From Odontesthes bonariensis (lineage: Eukaryota > Chordata > Actinopteri > Atheriniformes > Atherinopsidae): 64,000 nt of DNA. Shown piece after piece: positions 30,057-43,800 of the stretch; positions within the stretch are counted from its first letter, which is position 1; each line of letters starts with the position of its first letter. Made by a program: the position numbers and the translations under genes. Location: assembly GCF_027942865.1 (NCBI RefSeq), contig NC_134511.1, forward strand, positions 28,071,390 through 28,135,389. Reading direction: 5' to 3'. The notes beneath the pieces were generated by a model that had not been told where the DNA came from, did not search any database, and was given only the letters and a program-made list of their open reading frames with translations.

Positions 30057-30715
30057 TTACTCTTTCACCGTTGTGTTTTTTGATTTGCCACGTTTTCTCT
30101 TTTGCCGTTGTGTTTTTTGATTTGCTGTTGTGTTTTCACTTTTGCCATTGTTTTCTCTTTTGCTGTTGTATTTTCTTTTTTGCCGTTGTGTATTCTCTTT
30201 TGCTGTTGTGTTTACACTTTTGCCGTTGTTTTCTCTTTTGCTGTTGTATTTTCTCTTTTGCCGTTGTGTATTCTTTTTTGCCATTGTCGTTTCTCTTTTG
30301 CTGTTGTGTTTTCTCTTTTGCTGTTGTGTTTTTTGATTTGCCGTTGTGTTTTCTTTTTTGCCGTTGTCGTTTCTCTTTTGCTGTTGTGTATTCTCTTTTG
30401 CTGTTGTGTTTTTTATTTGCCATTGTGTTTTCTCTTATGCCGTTGTATTTTTTGATTTGCCATTGTTTTTTCTCTTTTGCTGTTGTGTTTTTTTGATTTG
30501 CCGTTGTGTTTTCTTTTTTGCCGTTGTCGTTTCTCTTTTGCTGTTGTGTTTTCTCTTTTGCTGTTGTGCTTTTTGATTTGCCGTTGTGTTTTCTTTTTTG
30601 CCGTTGTCGTTTCTCTTTTGCTGTTGTGTTTTCTCTTTTGCTGTTGTGTTTTTTGATTTGCCGTTGTGTTTTCTTTTTTGCCGTTGTCGTTTCTCTTTTG
30701 CCGTTGTGATTTGCA
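30057..30715. repeat. minisatellite, 17-22 bp units (CTTTTGCYGTTGTGTTTTCT)
   Basis: About 35 units of CTTTTGCYGTTGTGTTTTCT and variants (TGATTTGCCGTTGTGTTTT, TTGCCGTTGTCGTTTCT) run without a break, with higher-order blocks of about 108 bp repeated near 30486, 30560 and 30650. Strand asymmetry is extreme: pyrimidine/G on the + strand, A-rich with C on the - strand. Long open frames on both strands are a by-product of unit lengths and are not genes. Confidence 0.92.
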
Positions 30716-31490
30716 CTTCAGGGCCACCGTAAAAATGCCTTTGTGGAACGACTTGAGGCTTAATTGGGAGATGGTGTTAGTTTAAGTGAGGCTTTCCTGA
30801 TACAGCCTGGCTTTCTTTAGCTACGTTTGTGGAACACCCCTCAGGTAAGGTAAAACATAATTTTTCCTTCAGCTCCATCCTTATAATAACGACACTGATC
30901 AAAGTTTAAAAATTAAGATAAGATAAAATTAAGAAACTTAAGGTTTCTTCAATGGAAGAACCCTAGACAGAGACTGACTTCATTGACTTATGAATAATGT
31001 TTGACAAAATAAATGTGTTGGTGCTGGTCTAAAATGCCGATGGGTAAAAATAAAAAAAATAATTGAGGGCCTGAGATGATCTGCAGAGAGGAAGAGTACA
31101 TGTAAATCTCCTGGTGAAAGTTTGCATCCAAGTTGAAAATCAAAAATGTTAACTGACTAGGCTGGGTCTCCATTGTAACTGAGTTAGTAATCCTCCAGTT
31201 AGTAACCCCCCAGAGAAGTTGGCAGTGCAAAGTGGCTTTTAAAAGGTAAGTGATGACTGATTAGTAGAAAAACTGAGAAATGCTCCTCATTCAGGCTCTG
31301 GATTGTTGACTCCAGTGTTGAAGAGAAAAGACCTCAGTGAAAACAGATCCAAAGTTGACAGAGTCCTCTTCCTGATACAAAAACAAAAAAGGGTACACGT
31401 TTAAACAAATAATAGTTACTGAACAGGTGACTGTCTCAGTTTGGCCAAACTATAACTCATGTGAGCAGACAAACTGGAGAACAGACCCAT
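30716..31490. other. intergenic upstream of arrdc1, nothing firmly recognised
   Basis: No TATA box or CpG island stands out; it ends in a SINE fragment. Confidence 0.4.
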
Positions 31491-31496
31491 ACTTCT

Positions 31497-31565
31497 GTGC
31501 GTTTTCTATACCCGCTGTTGGGGCTATTCATTCACCCTGGACAGGTCGCCGATCCATCACACCCT
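31497..31565 (-). repeat. SINE fragment
   Basis: TTTTCTATACCCGCTG and CTGGACAGGTCGCCGATCCA match the 3' part of the repeat at 28005-28384. Confidence 0.55.
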
Positions 31566-31731
31566 ACAATTACTTGTTTCTCACCATTTGAGACCAAGCC
31601 GTTCGCGAACTTGCTCGACCAGTTTCGATATGTCTGTTACGTCGTAGTCAGGGGCGTGGCATAGACAAAGGTAATTAGTTGCTTGCTGTTGTTTCAAAGT
31701 TCAGGTGATCTTAAGGTGTGTTGTGGGCAAC

Positions 31732-31849
31732 ATGGGAAAGATTCAGGAGTTTGATATCGCGTTTGACAAAAACAAAATGGTGTACAGTCCAGGAGACTCT
31801 ATCTCCGGGACCGTGACAGTCAAAGTGAACCAGCCACTGCAATGCAAAG
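31732..31849 (+). CDS. arrdc1: arrdc1 coding exon 1
   Basis: Start ATG through CAA TGC AAA G, phase 1, donor GTAGGA. It encodes the first beta strands of the arrestin N domain, [17 protein letters not shown] 5' UTR intron upstream is possible (AAAGGTAATT at 31667) but unproven. Confidence 0.93.
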
Positions 31850-34800
31850 GTAGGAATCCTCTACAGAGTAATTACTCACTTGGTAGAAAAAAACATCGCC
31901 GACGCTAAACAAGGAAGTGGGGGGTTTAGCCAAGATTTTGCTTGGGGCAAATTAGGTCTGATGCGTTATGATTTTACTTTTAAACCATTTGTTTGTTTGT
32001 TTTTATATTAGGCTAGTGGGTCGGCCTGACATCAGGGGCCCATTAAATTGTGTTTTTATCATTTGCGTCTTCGTGGTTAGTTCCAACGACACCCACCCAG
32101 TTCATGGAGATACTACCGCTTGGTTCAGTCAGAGGTTTGATAGGGCTTCATGTAAAATGTTATCCTCTTTGTTTGTTACCAGATTCCTGGATACAGGACC
32201 CTTTCATTTTGGGTTCAAGTTCCACCTTTTAGAGTTCTATTTGACTAAATACTCAAATCATTCAATTTTATAATTGGATAGTCTTTGTTTTGTTTTGTTG
32301 TTTGCTTTTTTCTAACATGAGAATTATGTTTCTCAAAAAACTTTATTTTCAGCCTTTGTGTGTGCGTGTATTCTGAATGCAACTGACCTTTAGGAGCTTC
32401 CAATGGTCATGTTAGCTCGATTCTCGACAAGCTGGAGAAATCTTAAGTTAAACAAAGTATTTATTGGTGGTTACATGTGAAGTATAGCAGTGACAGAGCC
32501 CTCGCAGGGCCTCCGTCAGACCGAGCCGCGATAACCGGAAACATTTCATATTTATGTTCACTTTTATCATAGAGGCTATACTTACACTCTGCAGAGTATA
32601 ATTGGACATTTGCTAGTGATATGAGCAGGCCATCCACCGTCTTCTTCATGTTCTTTGGATGTGATAAACAATGTGTGTGTGTGTGTGATTGTTGTTTCAG
32701 GCGTATATCTACTGTACCAGACCTATCTGTCCTAATAGAGACGCTTTATCTGACCCAGTTATTTTATCCCGCTACGTCATCTTAAAGTCTTGGACATACA
32801 TTGCGTTTGTATGAGCAGAGTGTAAAAGTAAAACTAGGAACATAGATTATTTAGTAATACATTATTCAAAACAATATGAATACATAAAGTCTAAGAATAA
32901 AGCCAATTTATAACAGCCATATACCACATCTTTAATATTTAAATGACGAAGTTAAACTGAAACTCAATAAGGTAAAACTGGAAGAAAAAAAAAAAAAGGA
33001 AACTGGAACTGGAAAAGTGAGTGTAACTTGTCCATCCTCTTTTAAAAAAAAAATCTTTTGATTATTCAGGTCACAAAGATGTTACCGTGCCCAATGATGG
33101 GCTGAATGATAGTGAGAGCATTTGAATACAAGTCTTTATTTGTTAGTTTGCTTCTCTGTCACTGAAATCCCAGCAAAGAATGCAGCTCTCATGTTTCTTA
33201 ACTATGCAAGTGACAAACACCAGAAGTTTGTGACATTACCGTGCCTGTGCTACCCATTTCTCACAGGTTTAAGTTGACTTTTCAGACCATTTAAAACATG
33301 AAACAACACTTCTCTCTTAATATCTCTTTACTTGCTGAGATCTTTGTTTGGGAGTGTTACTGAATGATTGTGGGCCCTCCTGTCTGTTTACATTCTTCTT
33401 CAGGTAGAGCTGTTCACTGTCGGCTTCCCTCCCACTTGCAACAGTTTGAATCACCGACTAACTATAGCCCCTTTCACACTGCGACCCGCTACCTTAGCGG
33501 GTCCAAATTGCACCTTCGACCCGCGTCGAGCAATGTGAACGCTTGGCGTGTTGGTGACCCGTGTCGCCTGAAGCTGAGTTCAGGGGGCGTTGCCTAGTGG
33601 CAGAGCGTCACACGAAACACATAAAATGCTGGGCGTGTACAATGTCGTAGGCACAAGCCATGCGTCGGAGGTAGGGTTAAATACACCTGTCTGCATCAAA
33701 TTTTTCAAACAAACGATGGCGGGACACCTTGAGAACTCATTTTTGCAATGCAGTTCATGGAGATGTTACTTTACGGTGCGTCTTGCTGCGTGGGAAACCG
33801 CGCTCTCCCATCTTTCTCACCAGCCCTTCCAGCAGAGGTCCATCCTTCACCGTCCCCGAAATGTGGCGGAAAATAACGTCCTCTGTTCGGGGGCTGAGGA
33901 GCTCGCGGACCTCCTTGTCTCCCCAGTTGGCCATATTAAAAAATGTCTCCAATTTGATGTAGGCTAAAACAGAGTAAAACTTGTCCTCACCTGTCGCTGT
34001 TGTTCTGAAGCTGTCCATTCTGTCTTTTAAACTCCTCACGTCACGCCCATGTCCGACCCGCGTCAATTGTGTTCACATCAAACTCGGCAAAAAGACTAGG
34101 GTCCGACGCGGGTCGAAAGGCGAGTCGAGTTGACGCGGCAGCCCGGGTCGGCAGTGTGAACACAACAGCGGACGCGCTAAATTCGCGAATTAAACGCGGG
34201 TTATTCGGCAGTGTGAAAGGGGCTAATGATGTGGGTTGGGCGCTGAGATGAGATGCATATTACTGGGAAAATATTGTCATTGTACAAAAAAAAGGGTTAA
34301 GGTTACTCAAGGACTATTTTTAGAGTGAAAATTATCTTTAGTAGCTGTATGATTTATGGTAGAATTTATTTAAGAGTCACAAATTTTAAAGGTTCATCTG
34401 AATTCTTAGTCGGTAAAATTAGCACCAGTAACCAGTGACCATTTTTAAGATTAAAGAAATTTTCTAGAAATCCCATGAGCTTTTACAGTTTTAAACATTA
34501 AAAGTTCAATGCTTTTTATAAAACTGAAACACCTAAAGAAAATAGTCTAACTAAGTTAGTTGAGAACATAATGATTTTTACTTTTCGGAACATTGTGTGA
34601 AACGGGTATTGATCTATTAACATTAGCCAGATTTTGTGTAAATTATTTAGATTCTTAGCTTAAATTCTCTTAAATTTCTGTACCAACTGACTGTCATCAA
34701 ATTTCTTGTTGACTGTTACAAATGCTGACGTGAATTTTATTTGATTGAAAACTATTGTTCAGTTCTTTGTGGATTTCATCTTTCTCTAACAATTAAAAAT

Positions 34801-37800
34801 TGTAACAGATGGCACACAGCAAATATAAATGAATACATTATACACGGAATTTTACAAAACGTTCACAGATAAAAGCCATAAAATGGAACTCAAGTTGCAG
34901 CCCATAGAGCAACAAACAGTTTCCATGGCAATCTGTTCTCTTGTCTTTCTTGTAAAGGTTTAGGTTTGTTTTTGCCCAAATGTAGTAAAGACTTTAACTC
35001 GACACCTTTCCAAAACAAACGTTTGAGACGAACAGAGATCACACTGTGTAGTGTAGTGTTTTGTTCCCTTGGACCCTCAGTCCAGCAGTGACCATGTGAG
35101 TCGTCATAATGTCAGTGCCTGGCACTAGTGTTTTATTTGAAATGAATCAACAGCTGTATAACACCGCTGTGTATTGTCATATCTCCAGGAGTCAAAGTGA
35201 ACTGCAACGGTTTCTGTGGCATCACCAATAAAGTGAATGACACAGCATGGACATCGGAGGAGCAGTACTTCAACAGCACTGTCTCTGTTGCAGACAAAGG
35301 TAAGTTGCAGTTAATCAACAGTTAATCTGGTAACGGCAACAGACCTTAATAGAATTTAACACACACAAACGTCCAGTTTCCATACTTCCATGTTGGATGC
35401 TTTGATAGTCCTATAGTTTAGGTGCTGCTAACATCTGGGATAGGGACTGGAGATGAAAGGAGCATTTCTGCTAACTTGGATACATTTAACTTGTTTACAT
35501 GTTGATTGATATATAATCTCTCTTCTTATAATACTAATTCAGAAATGTTGATTTACACAAATTCTGTAAAAGTGAAAATAAAAAAACACTTGTGTTTTTG
35601 TCCATCATGCAAAATAAATGTAAGGATGGGTGAAAATAACTGATGTGTGAAAACTTCAGGAGTGAAGGCTTTAATTTTCCACTGCAGCGCTGAGGCATAA
35701 CTGACTGTTGTGCAAACAGCTACTGTTTCCACTGACTGATGTTATCTGTGCTCTCTGTCCCAAACAGGAACCCTGAAACAGGGAGAGCACAAATTTCCCT
35801 TCAGATTTCTCATACCAGGTAGGACCTGTAGAGTGATATGTTGAACACTTGTTGCTCTGTATTCTTTTCCAGGTTTGTGTGTTTTGCCACTGCATTTCCT
35901 AGCTTTGCAAGTATCATCTTTACAGCATTATGACGCAAAATCTCTGTATCAAAGTGGCAGGGGAAGCACACAGAGCACAAGGCATCAGTGACAACAGAAA
36001 TTACACTGTAAAAAACTTGTTTTACACTTCTGTGTTCAATATCTAATATTTGCTTCCCAAAACACCTCCAAGAACCAAAATTGTACTATTTGGTAGGCTC
36101 AAATAGCGTGTTGCTTGATTAAAGTTCAGGCATTATAATCAGTCTCCAATGTAGTCATATACTGCTCCTTTATTGTAATGGCTCTGCCATTCTGTGCTCT
36201 CACTCAAAAAGCTCTCACATCTTTTCTGTTTTCTGCTCTGCTGAAATGTCTGTAACATTTCCATAAACACATGTTCAGCTGTTACAAGCATCAGCAGGTG
36301 CTGCTACTTGCATACTTGTATAATTAGAGTTATGTTTAGTAACTTCTGTTTTCAGTTGCCATTGTCTGAAGAATACAAAAACTCATCACGTCGAATTCCC
36401 AGTTGCATCTGGGTTTGCAAGCTCTCAGTCACATGAAAATCAATCATGCCTGGCTCTAATCTATTTGTTGGCATGTAGTTAATTTTATACAGTAGATTGA
36501 CAGAATAAGTCAAAACAAAGGCATTTACTGGGTTATTGCAACTAGACGTTGTTACCTCACAACATATGATTGTCAGATTCTGGGTGACATTTTGATGAGA
36601 GAACGCTTTGCTGAGCATCATTCAAAGTGTGCCAATTTGAGTGCACAGAGACTGCTAGCTGCCATCAACTGTAGATGCTGAGCCCAGAGTTCTGAGGTGA
36701 CATAGTCACCTGCCACAGCGTAGGCGGGTACAGTTGTATCATTAGCTGCATCAACTCTACTCCTCATAGTCCCCAGCCCTCAGACTTGAAAATACATCTA
36801 CCTGTTCTGTTCACCTCTAAATTCCAGAGGATTGTGCCTCCATGTGGTTACTTAGGTAATGCTGACAGAGCAATAAGTTTTGTGACTATGAGGTGGAGAC
36901 GTGACTCAGTAAAGGATAGGGGCACAGACCTATTCTCTAGGGTTAGAGAGCGTAGCTGGACAAAATAAAAGTGATAGACTAGAGGGAAATAAGCGTGGCA
37001 GTGTGGCCGCATTAATCAGTACTTTTTAAAAAGTCAATCGAGTAAGTCGGATGAAGTCCAGCGGCAGGTAGAAAACCACAGTCCAAAGGATATCAATAAC
37101 ACAGCTACGGAGGTGGAGATTCTAAGAAGGGATGCAGATGATACTGAGGTGAATAGGCCAGTTAGAGAGAGAAATATGGAGCAGACATAGTAACAAAGAA
37201 TGGGAGGCAGTCAAAAAAGAGATGTCGATAATATTAGATAGGTTAGGAGGAAATGCAAGCGATAGGCTAGAGAAGATGGGAGATATAATTTACACTTGTG
37301 GTGTAGAAAGATTTGGGGTGCAAGATAGAAAGAGAGTTGAAAGAGTACAAAAAAAAGAGTATGGCAAAAAGAGATGGAGAAATTGTTTAAGGAAAGAAGA
37401 AATTTAAGAAAGCAGTGGAAAAGAGCTCCAGAGGAAGAGAATTCATTTTTTGCAGGAAGAATTGAGAAGCAGGCTAGCAATACTCAGAAGGGCTGAATAT
37501 CTTAGGAAAAAGAGAAAGAAGGGCAGGAGGCTGAACAGGTTGTGTGCGGGGTGGCTGGCATCGCTCACAATTGTGTTCGCTTTGCAGGTGAGGCGGGTGT
37601 CGTAAACGTCTTGTAGGGAGGGGAGTGGGGCACCAATGATCTTTCCTGCTGTGTTCACTATGCGCTGCAAGGCTTTCCTGTTGTAGTCAGTGCAGCTCCC
37701 TCCCCACACAGTGATGCAGTTGGAGAGGATGCTTTCGATGGTGCCTCTGTAGAATGTGCACATGATGGGTGGTGGTGCACTCGCTCACTTCAGTTTGCGC

Positions 37801-40800
37801 AGGAAGTAGAGGCGCCGTTGGGCTGTCTTCGCCAGTGCTGCAGTGTTGATGTTCCAGGAGAGGTCCTCACTGATGTGCACTCCCAGGAATCTGGTGCTGC
37901 TCACTTTCAACAGCAGCACCATCGATGGTCAGTGGCAGGTGATGGGTGTGGCCTCTCTGGAAGTTGACAACAATCTCCTTGGTTTTGCTGACATTCAGTA
38001 GGAGATTGTTGTTTCTGCACCACGTGGTCAGAAGGTTGACCTCCTTCCTGTAGTGAGTCTCGTCGCCCTTGGTGATGAGACCCACCAGAGTTGTATCGTC
38101 TGCAAACTTCACTATGTGATTGGTGCTGAAGGATGTTGAGCAGTCGTGTGTCAGCAGGGTGAAGAGCAGGGGGCTGAGCACGCAGCCTTGGGGGGCTCCT
38201 GTGTTCAGTGTGATGCTGCTCGAGATGTTGTTGCCGACACGTACTGCTTGTGGCCTCTGAGTGAGGAAATCCAGCAGCCAGTTGCATAGTGAGGTGCTGA
38301 GCCACAGATTGTCCAGTTTGTGGATGAGGTGTTGTGGGATGATATGATATCATATATGATATCATATATTATATGATGTTGGTAACTACAAGAGTGCCAT
38401 GTATGAAGAGAATACTTGAGAGACTTGATGAAAATCTAAAGTGGGCTGGTATGAAAATCAAACTTACTAAGTGTAGAAGTATCTCAATAAGTAGAGGGAA
38501 ATTAAGTGATAGAAAGTTTGTATTAGATGAAGAAGGCATTCCAATAATAAGCGAAAAGGCAGTAAAGAGTTTAGGTAGGTGGTACCAGGCAGAAATGAAT
38601 GATGGCGAGCAGGCAGTGCAGTTTAGGAAATTTGTTGCTGAGGGACTGGATAGAATAGATGAATCAGGACTTCCAGGAAAGTTGAAGCTGTGGTGTCTGC
38701 AGTTTGGATTGTTTCCTAGGTTGATGTGGCCACTGGCTGTGTATGAGATTCCATTATCTGTTGCAGAAAAAATGGAAAGATTAGTTAGCTTTTACATTAG
38801 GAAGTGGCTAGGTGTTCCTAGATGCTTAAGTACTGTGGCACTGTATGGGAAATGAGGCGTACGCGGGGGGATAAAAATAATGATGCATAGAATACCAAAG
38901 AAGTAAGAAGAAAAGTAACAAGCTCATTGTAGCCTAATGTAGCGGAGTAAGAGCACAGTTTCTTCTTCACAAATCTACTCAAGTAAAGGTAAAAAGTATA
39001 GTGATTTAAATAGTAGCTGGGGGCCCAGCAGGGGGAGCACTTAGGGTAAACAGACTCTTGGAAGAAGTAAGGAAAAAATCCAGGATATTTAAGTGGAGGG
39101 TGTGGCCCATGTGAGCTTTTTGAAACCAGTTGGCCATTTTAGGTGAGTTGGCCTGTATGGCCTTGTTTTTGCTGGCATTTTTAATGATTGTAGGACTGTT
39201 TAGGTGAGTTTGTCTGCTGAATCTGCTAGTGTGTCTTGTCACGCTGGCACCCTGCAGCCACAGGGTCCAATTTTGCTGAGAAATAAGCCACTGGCCTTTG
39301 CCTGCCCCCATGTTCCTGCATAAGAACAGATGTCATACAACCATACTTCTCATCAACTGCCTGTATGAAAGGTTTATGAGGATCTGGGATGCCAAGAGTA
39401 GGAGCTGTTTGAAGAGCCAGCTTAAGCTGAGTGAAGGCTGATTCAGCCTCAGGAGTCCATGGAACACGATCAGCTGACTGGAGGCCATTCCCGTGGATAA
39501 GAGCACCTAAAGGAGCTTCGAGAGAAGAGTAGTTAGGAATGAAGTTCCTGCAGTAAGATGTTATGCCTAAAAACGACATGAGCTGTTTTTTAGTTACCGG
39601 TTTAGGAATATTCTGAACTGCAGCAACGCGTTTAGGAGAAAGTGGAAAGTGGAAAGCACATGGCCCAAAAAGGTGACTTTGTCCTGAACAAACTGCAACT
39701 TAGAAAGGCTGGCTTTGTGGCCACAAGAATGAAGATGCTTCAGCAGGGCCATTGTGTCTTTTTCACACTGTTGCTTAGATCAGTGATTCCAGAAGTGGGG
39801 GTCACGGGACGCCGAGGGGTGGGTCGCGAAATGATTTTCATAAATAAAATTAATTTTTGAAAAAATTAAATACAGAAAAAATCAGTCAAAGTTGTCAAAA
39901 TTATGAAACATGGTAGTTAAAATTATAATAAAACTACAGGTTTTCCTCCTGAGGTGATTACGACAGATTAACGATTGCATCATTTGCAGGTGTCACGTCA
40001 CGTCTCCACGGTAACCATCACAAAGCGGACCAGTAGAGTACTCTAATGGTGTTTCTCTGAACTAGTTCATTGAGTATTTTTTGAATATTTTTCACAGTGA
40101 AACGTTGGTTAATACCCAGCAAAAAAAAGGCAGAGAGGCCAGCGGAGAGGGCAGAGAGGTCAGCGGAGGAGACAGAGAAGGCAGAGAAGCTAGCGGAGGA
40201 GGCAGAGAGGCCAGCGGAGAGGGTAGCAGAGGAGAGCGCCAGCTCTGGCGGGGGACACATGAAAGCTAAGCACCCCTCTCTTGCCGCTAAACCGCTAGAA
40301 AATTCTAATAAATCAAACAACAATCCCAATCAAAGCTCAAAAGGCTTCATATGAGGTGGCATATTTAATTGTACAGGCAAAAAAGCCACACACAATCGGG
40401 GAAACTCTCATAAAACCAGCTGCCAGCTGTAACACCATTCAAAGGATGTCTGTTGGAACAGGGAAACACGAGTTAATGACCACAATAATGTCACATATAC
40501 ATAAAGAGAGTAAAGTGAGGAAAGGTGTAACAGATGAGGCCCCCCAGCAGTCTGGGCCTATAGCAGCTTAACTATGGGATGTTTCAGGATCACCTGAGCC
40601 ATCCCTAACTATAAGCTTTATCAAAAAGGAAAGTTTTAAGCCTGGTCTTAAAAGTGGAAAGGGTGTCTGCTTCCCGGACATTTACTGGCAGCTTATTCCA
40701 CAAGAGAGGGGCCTGATAACTGAAGGCTCTGCCTCCCATTCTACTTTTAGAAACTCTGGGAACCTCAAGTAAACCTGCAGTTTGGGAACGAAGTGCTCTT

Positions 40801-43800
40801 TTAGGAAAATATCTTACAATGAGATCTTTAAGATGTGATGGAGCTCGGTCATTAAGAGCTTTATATGTAAGGAGAAGAATCTTAAATTCTATTCTGAATT
40901 TAACAGGGAGCCAATGAAGAGAAGCTAAAACTGGAGAAATATGATCTCTCCTACTAGTTCTCATCAGAACTCTGGCTGCAGCATTTTGGATCAACTGAAG
41001 GCTTTTCAGAGAATATGTGGGACAGCCCATAAATGAAGAATTACAGTAGTCCAATCTTGAAGTAACAAATGCATGGACTACTTTTTCTGCATCACTCTGA
41101 GACAGGATGTTCCTGATTTTAACAATATTACGAAGATGAAAGAAGGCAGTCCTAGAAACCTGTTTTATATGCGAGTCAAATGATAAATTCTGGTCAAAAA
41201 TAACTCCAAGGTTCCTCACTGTAGAACTAGAAGCCAAGGAAATACCATCTAGAGTAACTGTTGGAGCTATATTATTTTTCTTTTTGAGTAATGGTCAATT
41301 TAATGGTTAATTTGTTTATTGTTTCATTATTATTTTGCTCACATTAATTATTGATATTTTGCTAAATATTATTGTCTAGTTATTTGTTTAGTTAATTGAT
41401 TTGCGTTATAGGTTTAGTCTTTTTCTTTGATTTACTTACTGATATGATTTGAACACTTGGGGGCAGTAGTGGGAAATAGGCACACCTATATAAGTAGGAA
41501 GTAGGTGGTGATCTGGGTAGGCACCTGGGTGATGGGCATATGGTTTTTTACCAGTGCGAGAGAGAGAACTTGATTTTTTGCTCTTCTGGAATAATAAATA
41601 AACCAGCCTCGACACAAAACTTCTGCCTGGAAATTGGATGATTTCTTCCCTGCGTACATTACCTGCCCATGGTGCCTGAAGTGTTCGTTTGATTTGCTTC
41701 AAGTTAAGTTTTGTTTGACAAACGGCCACTACAGTAACTATATAGCTAGACAATTTCTCCCTGAAGCGCTCAGGTCCAAAGATAACGACTTCAGTTTTGT
41801 CTGAATTTAGAAGCAGACAGTTCTGAGTCATCCAGGTCTTTATGTCTTTAAGACATGCTTGTAGTCTGACCAACCTATTGGGTTCATCTGGTTTTATAGA
41901 TAAGTACAACTGGGTATCATCAGCATAGCAATGGAAATTTATGCCATGCTGTCTAATAATGTTACCTAATGGAAGCATGTATAAAGTGAAAAGAATCGGT
42001 CCAAGCACAGAACCCTGAGGAACTCCATGACTTACTCTGGTGTGTGAGGAACAAACTGAAATCTATCAGATAAATATGACTTAAACCAGCCTAATGCAGT
42101 TCCTGTAATCCCAATAACATGTTCAAGTCTCTGTAATAAGATACTGTGATCGACCGTATCAAATGCAGCACTGAGATTCAACAGGACAAGCACAGACACA
42201 AGTCCGCTATCAGAGGCTAAGAGGAGATCATTGGTAACTTTCAGCAGTGCAGTTTCTGTGCTATGATGCACTCTGAATCCTGACTGAAACTCTTCAAACA
42301 GATTATTTCTGTAAATGATCACAAAGCTGAGCTGCAACTATTTTTTCAAGAACTTTAGACACAAAAGGGAGATTGGATATAGGTCTATAATGAACCAACA
42401 CCTCTGAATCAAGAGTAGTTTTTTTAAGTAAAGGTTTAATTACAGCAACCTTAAAAGGCTGAGGTACATATCCTGTCAACAAAGACAGATTGATCAAATC
42501 CAATATGGAAGTGTCAGTTAATGGGAAAACCTCCTTGAACAGTCTGGTTGGGATTGGGTCTAAAACACAAGTTGATGGTTTAGAAGAGACTATTGCTGTT
42601 GTTAGTTCAGAGAGATCAACTGGACAGAAGCCGTCTAAATACAAATCAGGTTCTAAAGATACTTCTAAAGCTGCTGTACTTGATGATACATCACTGATAA
42701 TAGTGGGAAGGACTCCATCAATCTTCTCTCCAATAGAAACAATTTTATTGATAAAGAAGCTCATGAAATCATCACTGCTGAGAGTTAAAGGAATACCTGG
42801 CTCAACAGAGCTCGGACTCTTAGTCAGACTGGCTACAGTGCTGAAAAGAAACCTGGGATTGTTCTTATTCTCTTCTGTCAATGATGAATAATAAGCAGTT
42901 CTAGCTTTACGAAGGGCTTTCTTATACGTTATTAAACTATCTTTCCAGACTAATTCACAGCCTTTTATCAACCCCACATCATTTTTGCTTTTAGCCCAAT
43001 GATCAGTGGGCACTCAGCCAACATGGGGAACAAAGACAGATCTGTTTCAGAAAAACAAAAAAACATGCTTCAAAATGTGATTCTGTGGTGGGAAATAGTT
43101 CCACAGTTCAATGCATTGTGGGCAAAAACATTTTTTTTAATTTTTTTGCAACAATCCTCTCATATCAACCTCCCTTCAGACTGTATTTGATCTGATGTTG
43201 ATGGTGTGATAAAACAAATGCTTATTATATTTGTTTCCTACAGTCACCGCTCCAACATCTTTTGAAGGCAACTACGGTCGGATCATTTACAGAGTGAGGG
43301 CTTTTATTGACACACCACGATTTGCCAAGGACTACAGTACAGAGAAACATTTCTACCTGCTGAGACTTCTAAACCTGAATGAAGTGCCAGATATATGGGT
43401 GAGTCATTATAGATGTATTATAGCCCTGGTCTAGTTAGACCAATTCATCATAGAAATCTGCCTCCTCTGCACCTCAGTTTAACTGTTGGCTGTTAGTTCC
43501 TGTCAATGATGTTTCCTGAGAGAGTTAATTTTGTTACTTGCCAAGTGACATCATCAGCTAAGCTAAGCTACAAAACAACACCCCAACCCATTCATGGCAA
43601 TCTGAAGATTTCTACCACACCCTTGACTGCTACACTTTAACTTTTCAAATGCTTTATCAGCCTTTCCTATCTATAAAATAATAACATATCGAAAATGGAC
43701 ATTTATGCTGCAGGAATATAAATTCCCTTTTGGGATTAATAAAGTATTATTGAACTGCAACAGAGACCGATAATCATTTTTGTCATTTAACACTTTTTTG

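Noticed and set aside
29912..30727. Long overlapping open frames on both strands encoding Phe/Cys/Val-rich or Lys/Gln-rich repeats
   Set aside because: They are translations of the minisatellite; there is no conserved domain, splice context or start evidence.
31667..31710. Non-coding first exon and 5' UTR intron of arrdc1
   Set aside because: AAAGGTAATT could be a donor and TTCAG at about 31703 an acceptor, but the interval is under 40 bases, too short for a vertebrate intron.
38341..38376. Replication origin or cruciform regulatory site
   Set aside because: An AT-rich palindrome at a rearrangement junction is more simply explained by breakage or repeat expansion.
42490..42891. 133-codon + strand open frame
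   Set aside because: Shadow of the - strand L2 ORF2, whose codons carry the recognisable RT motifs.
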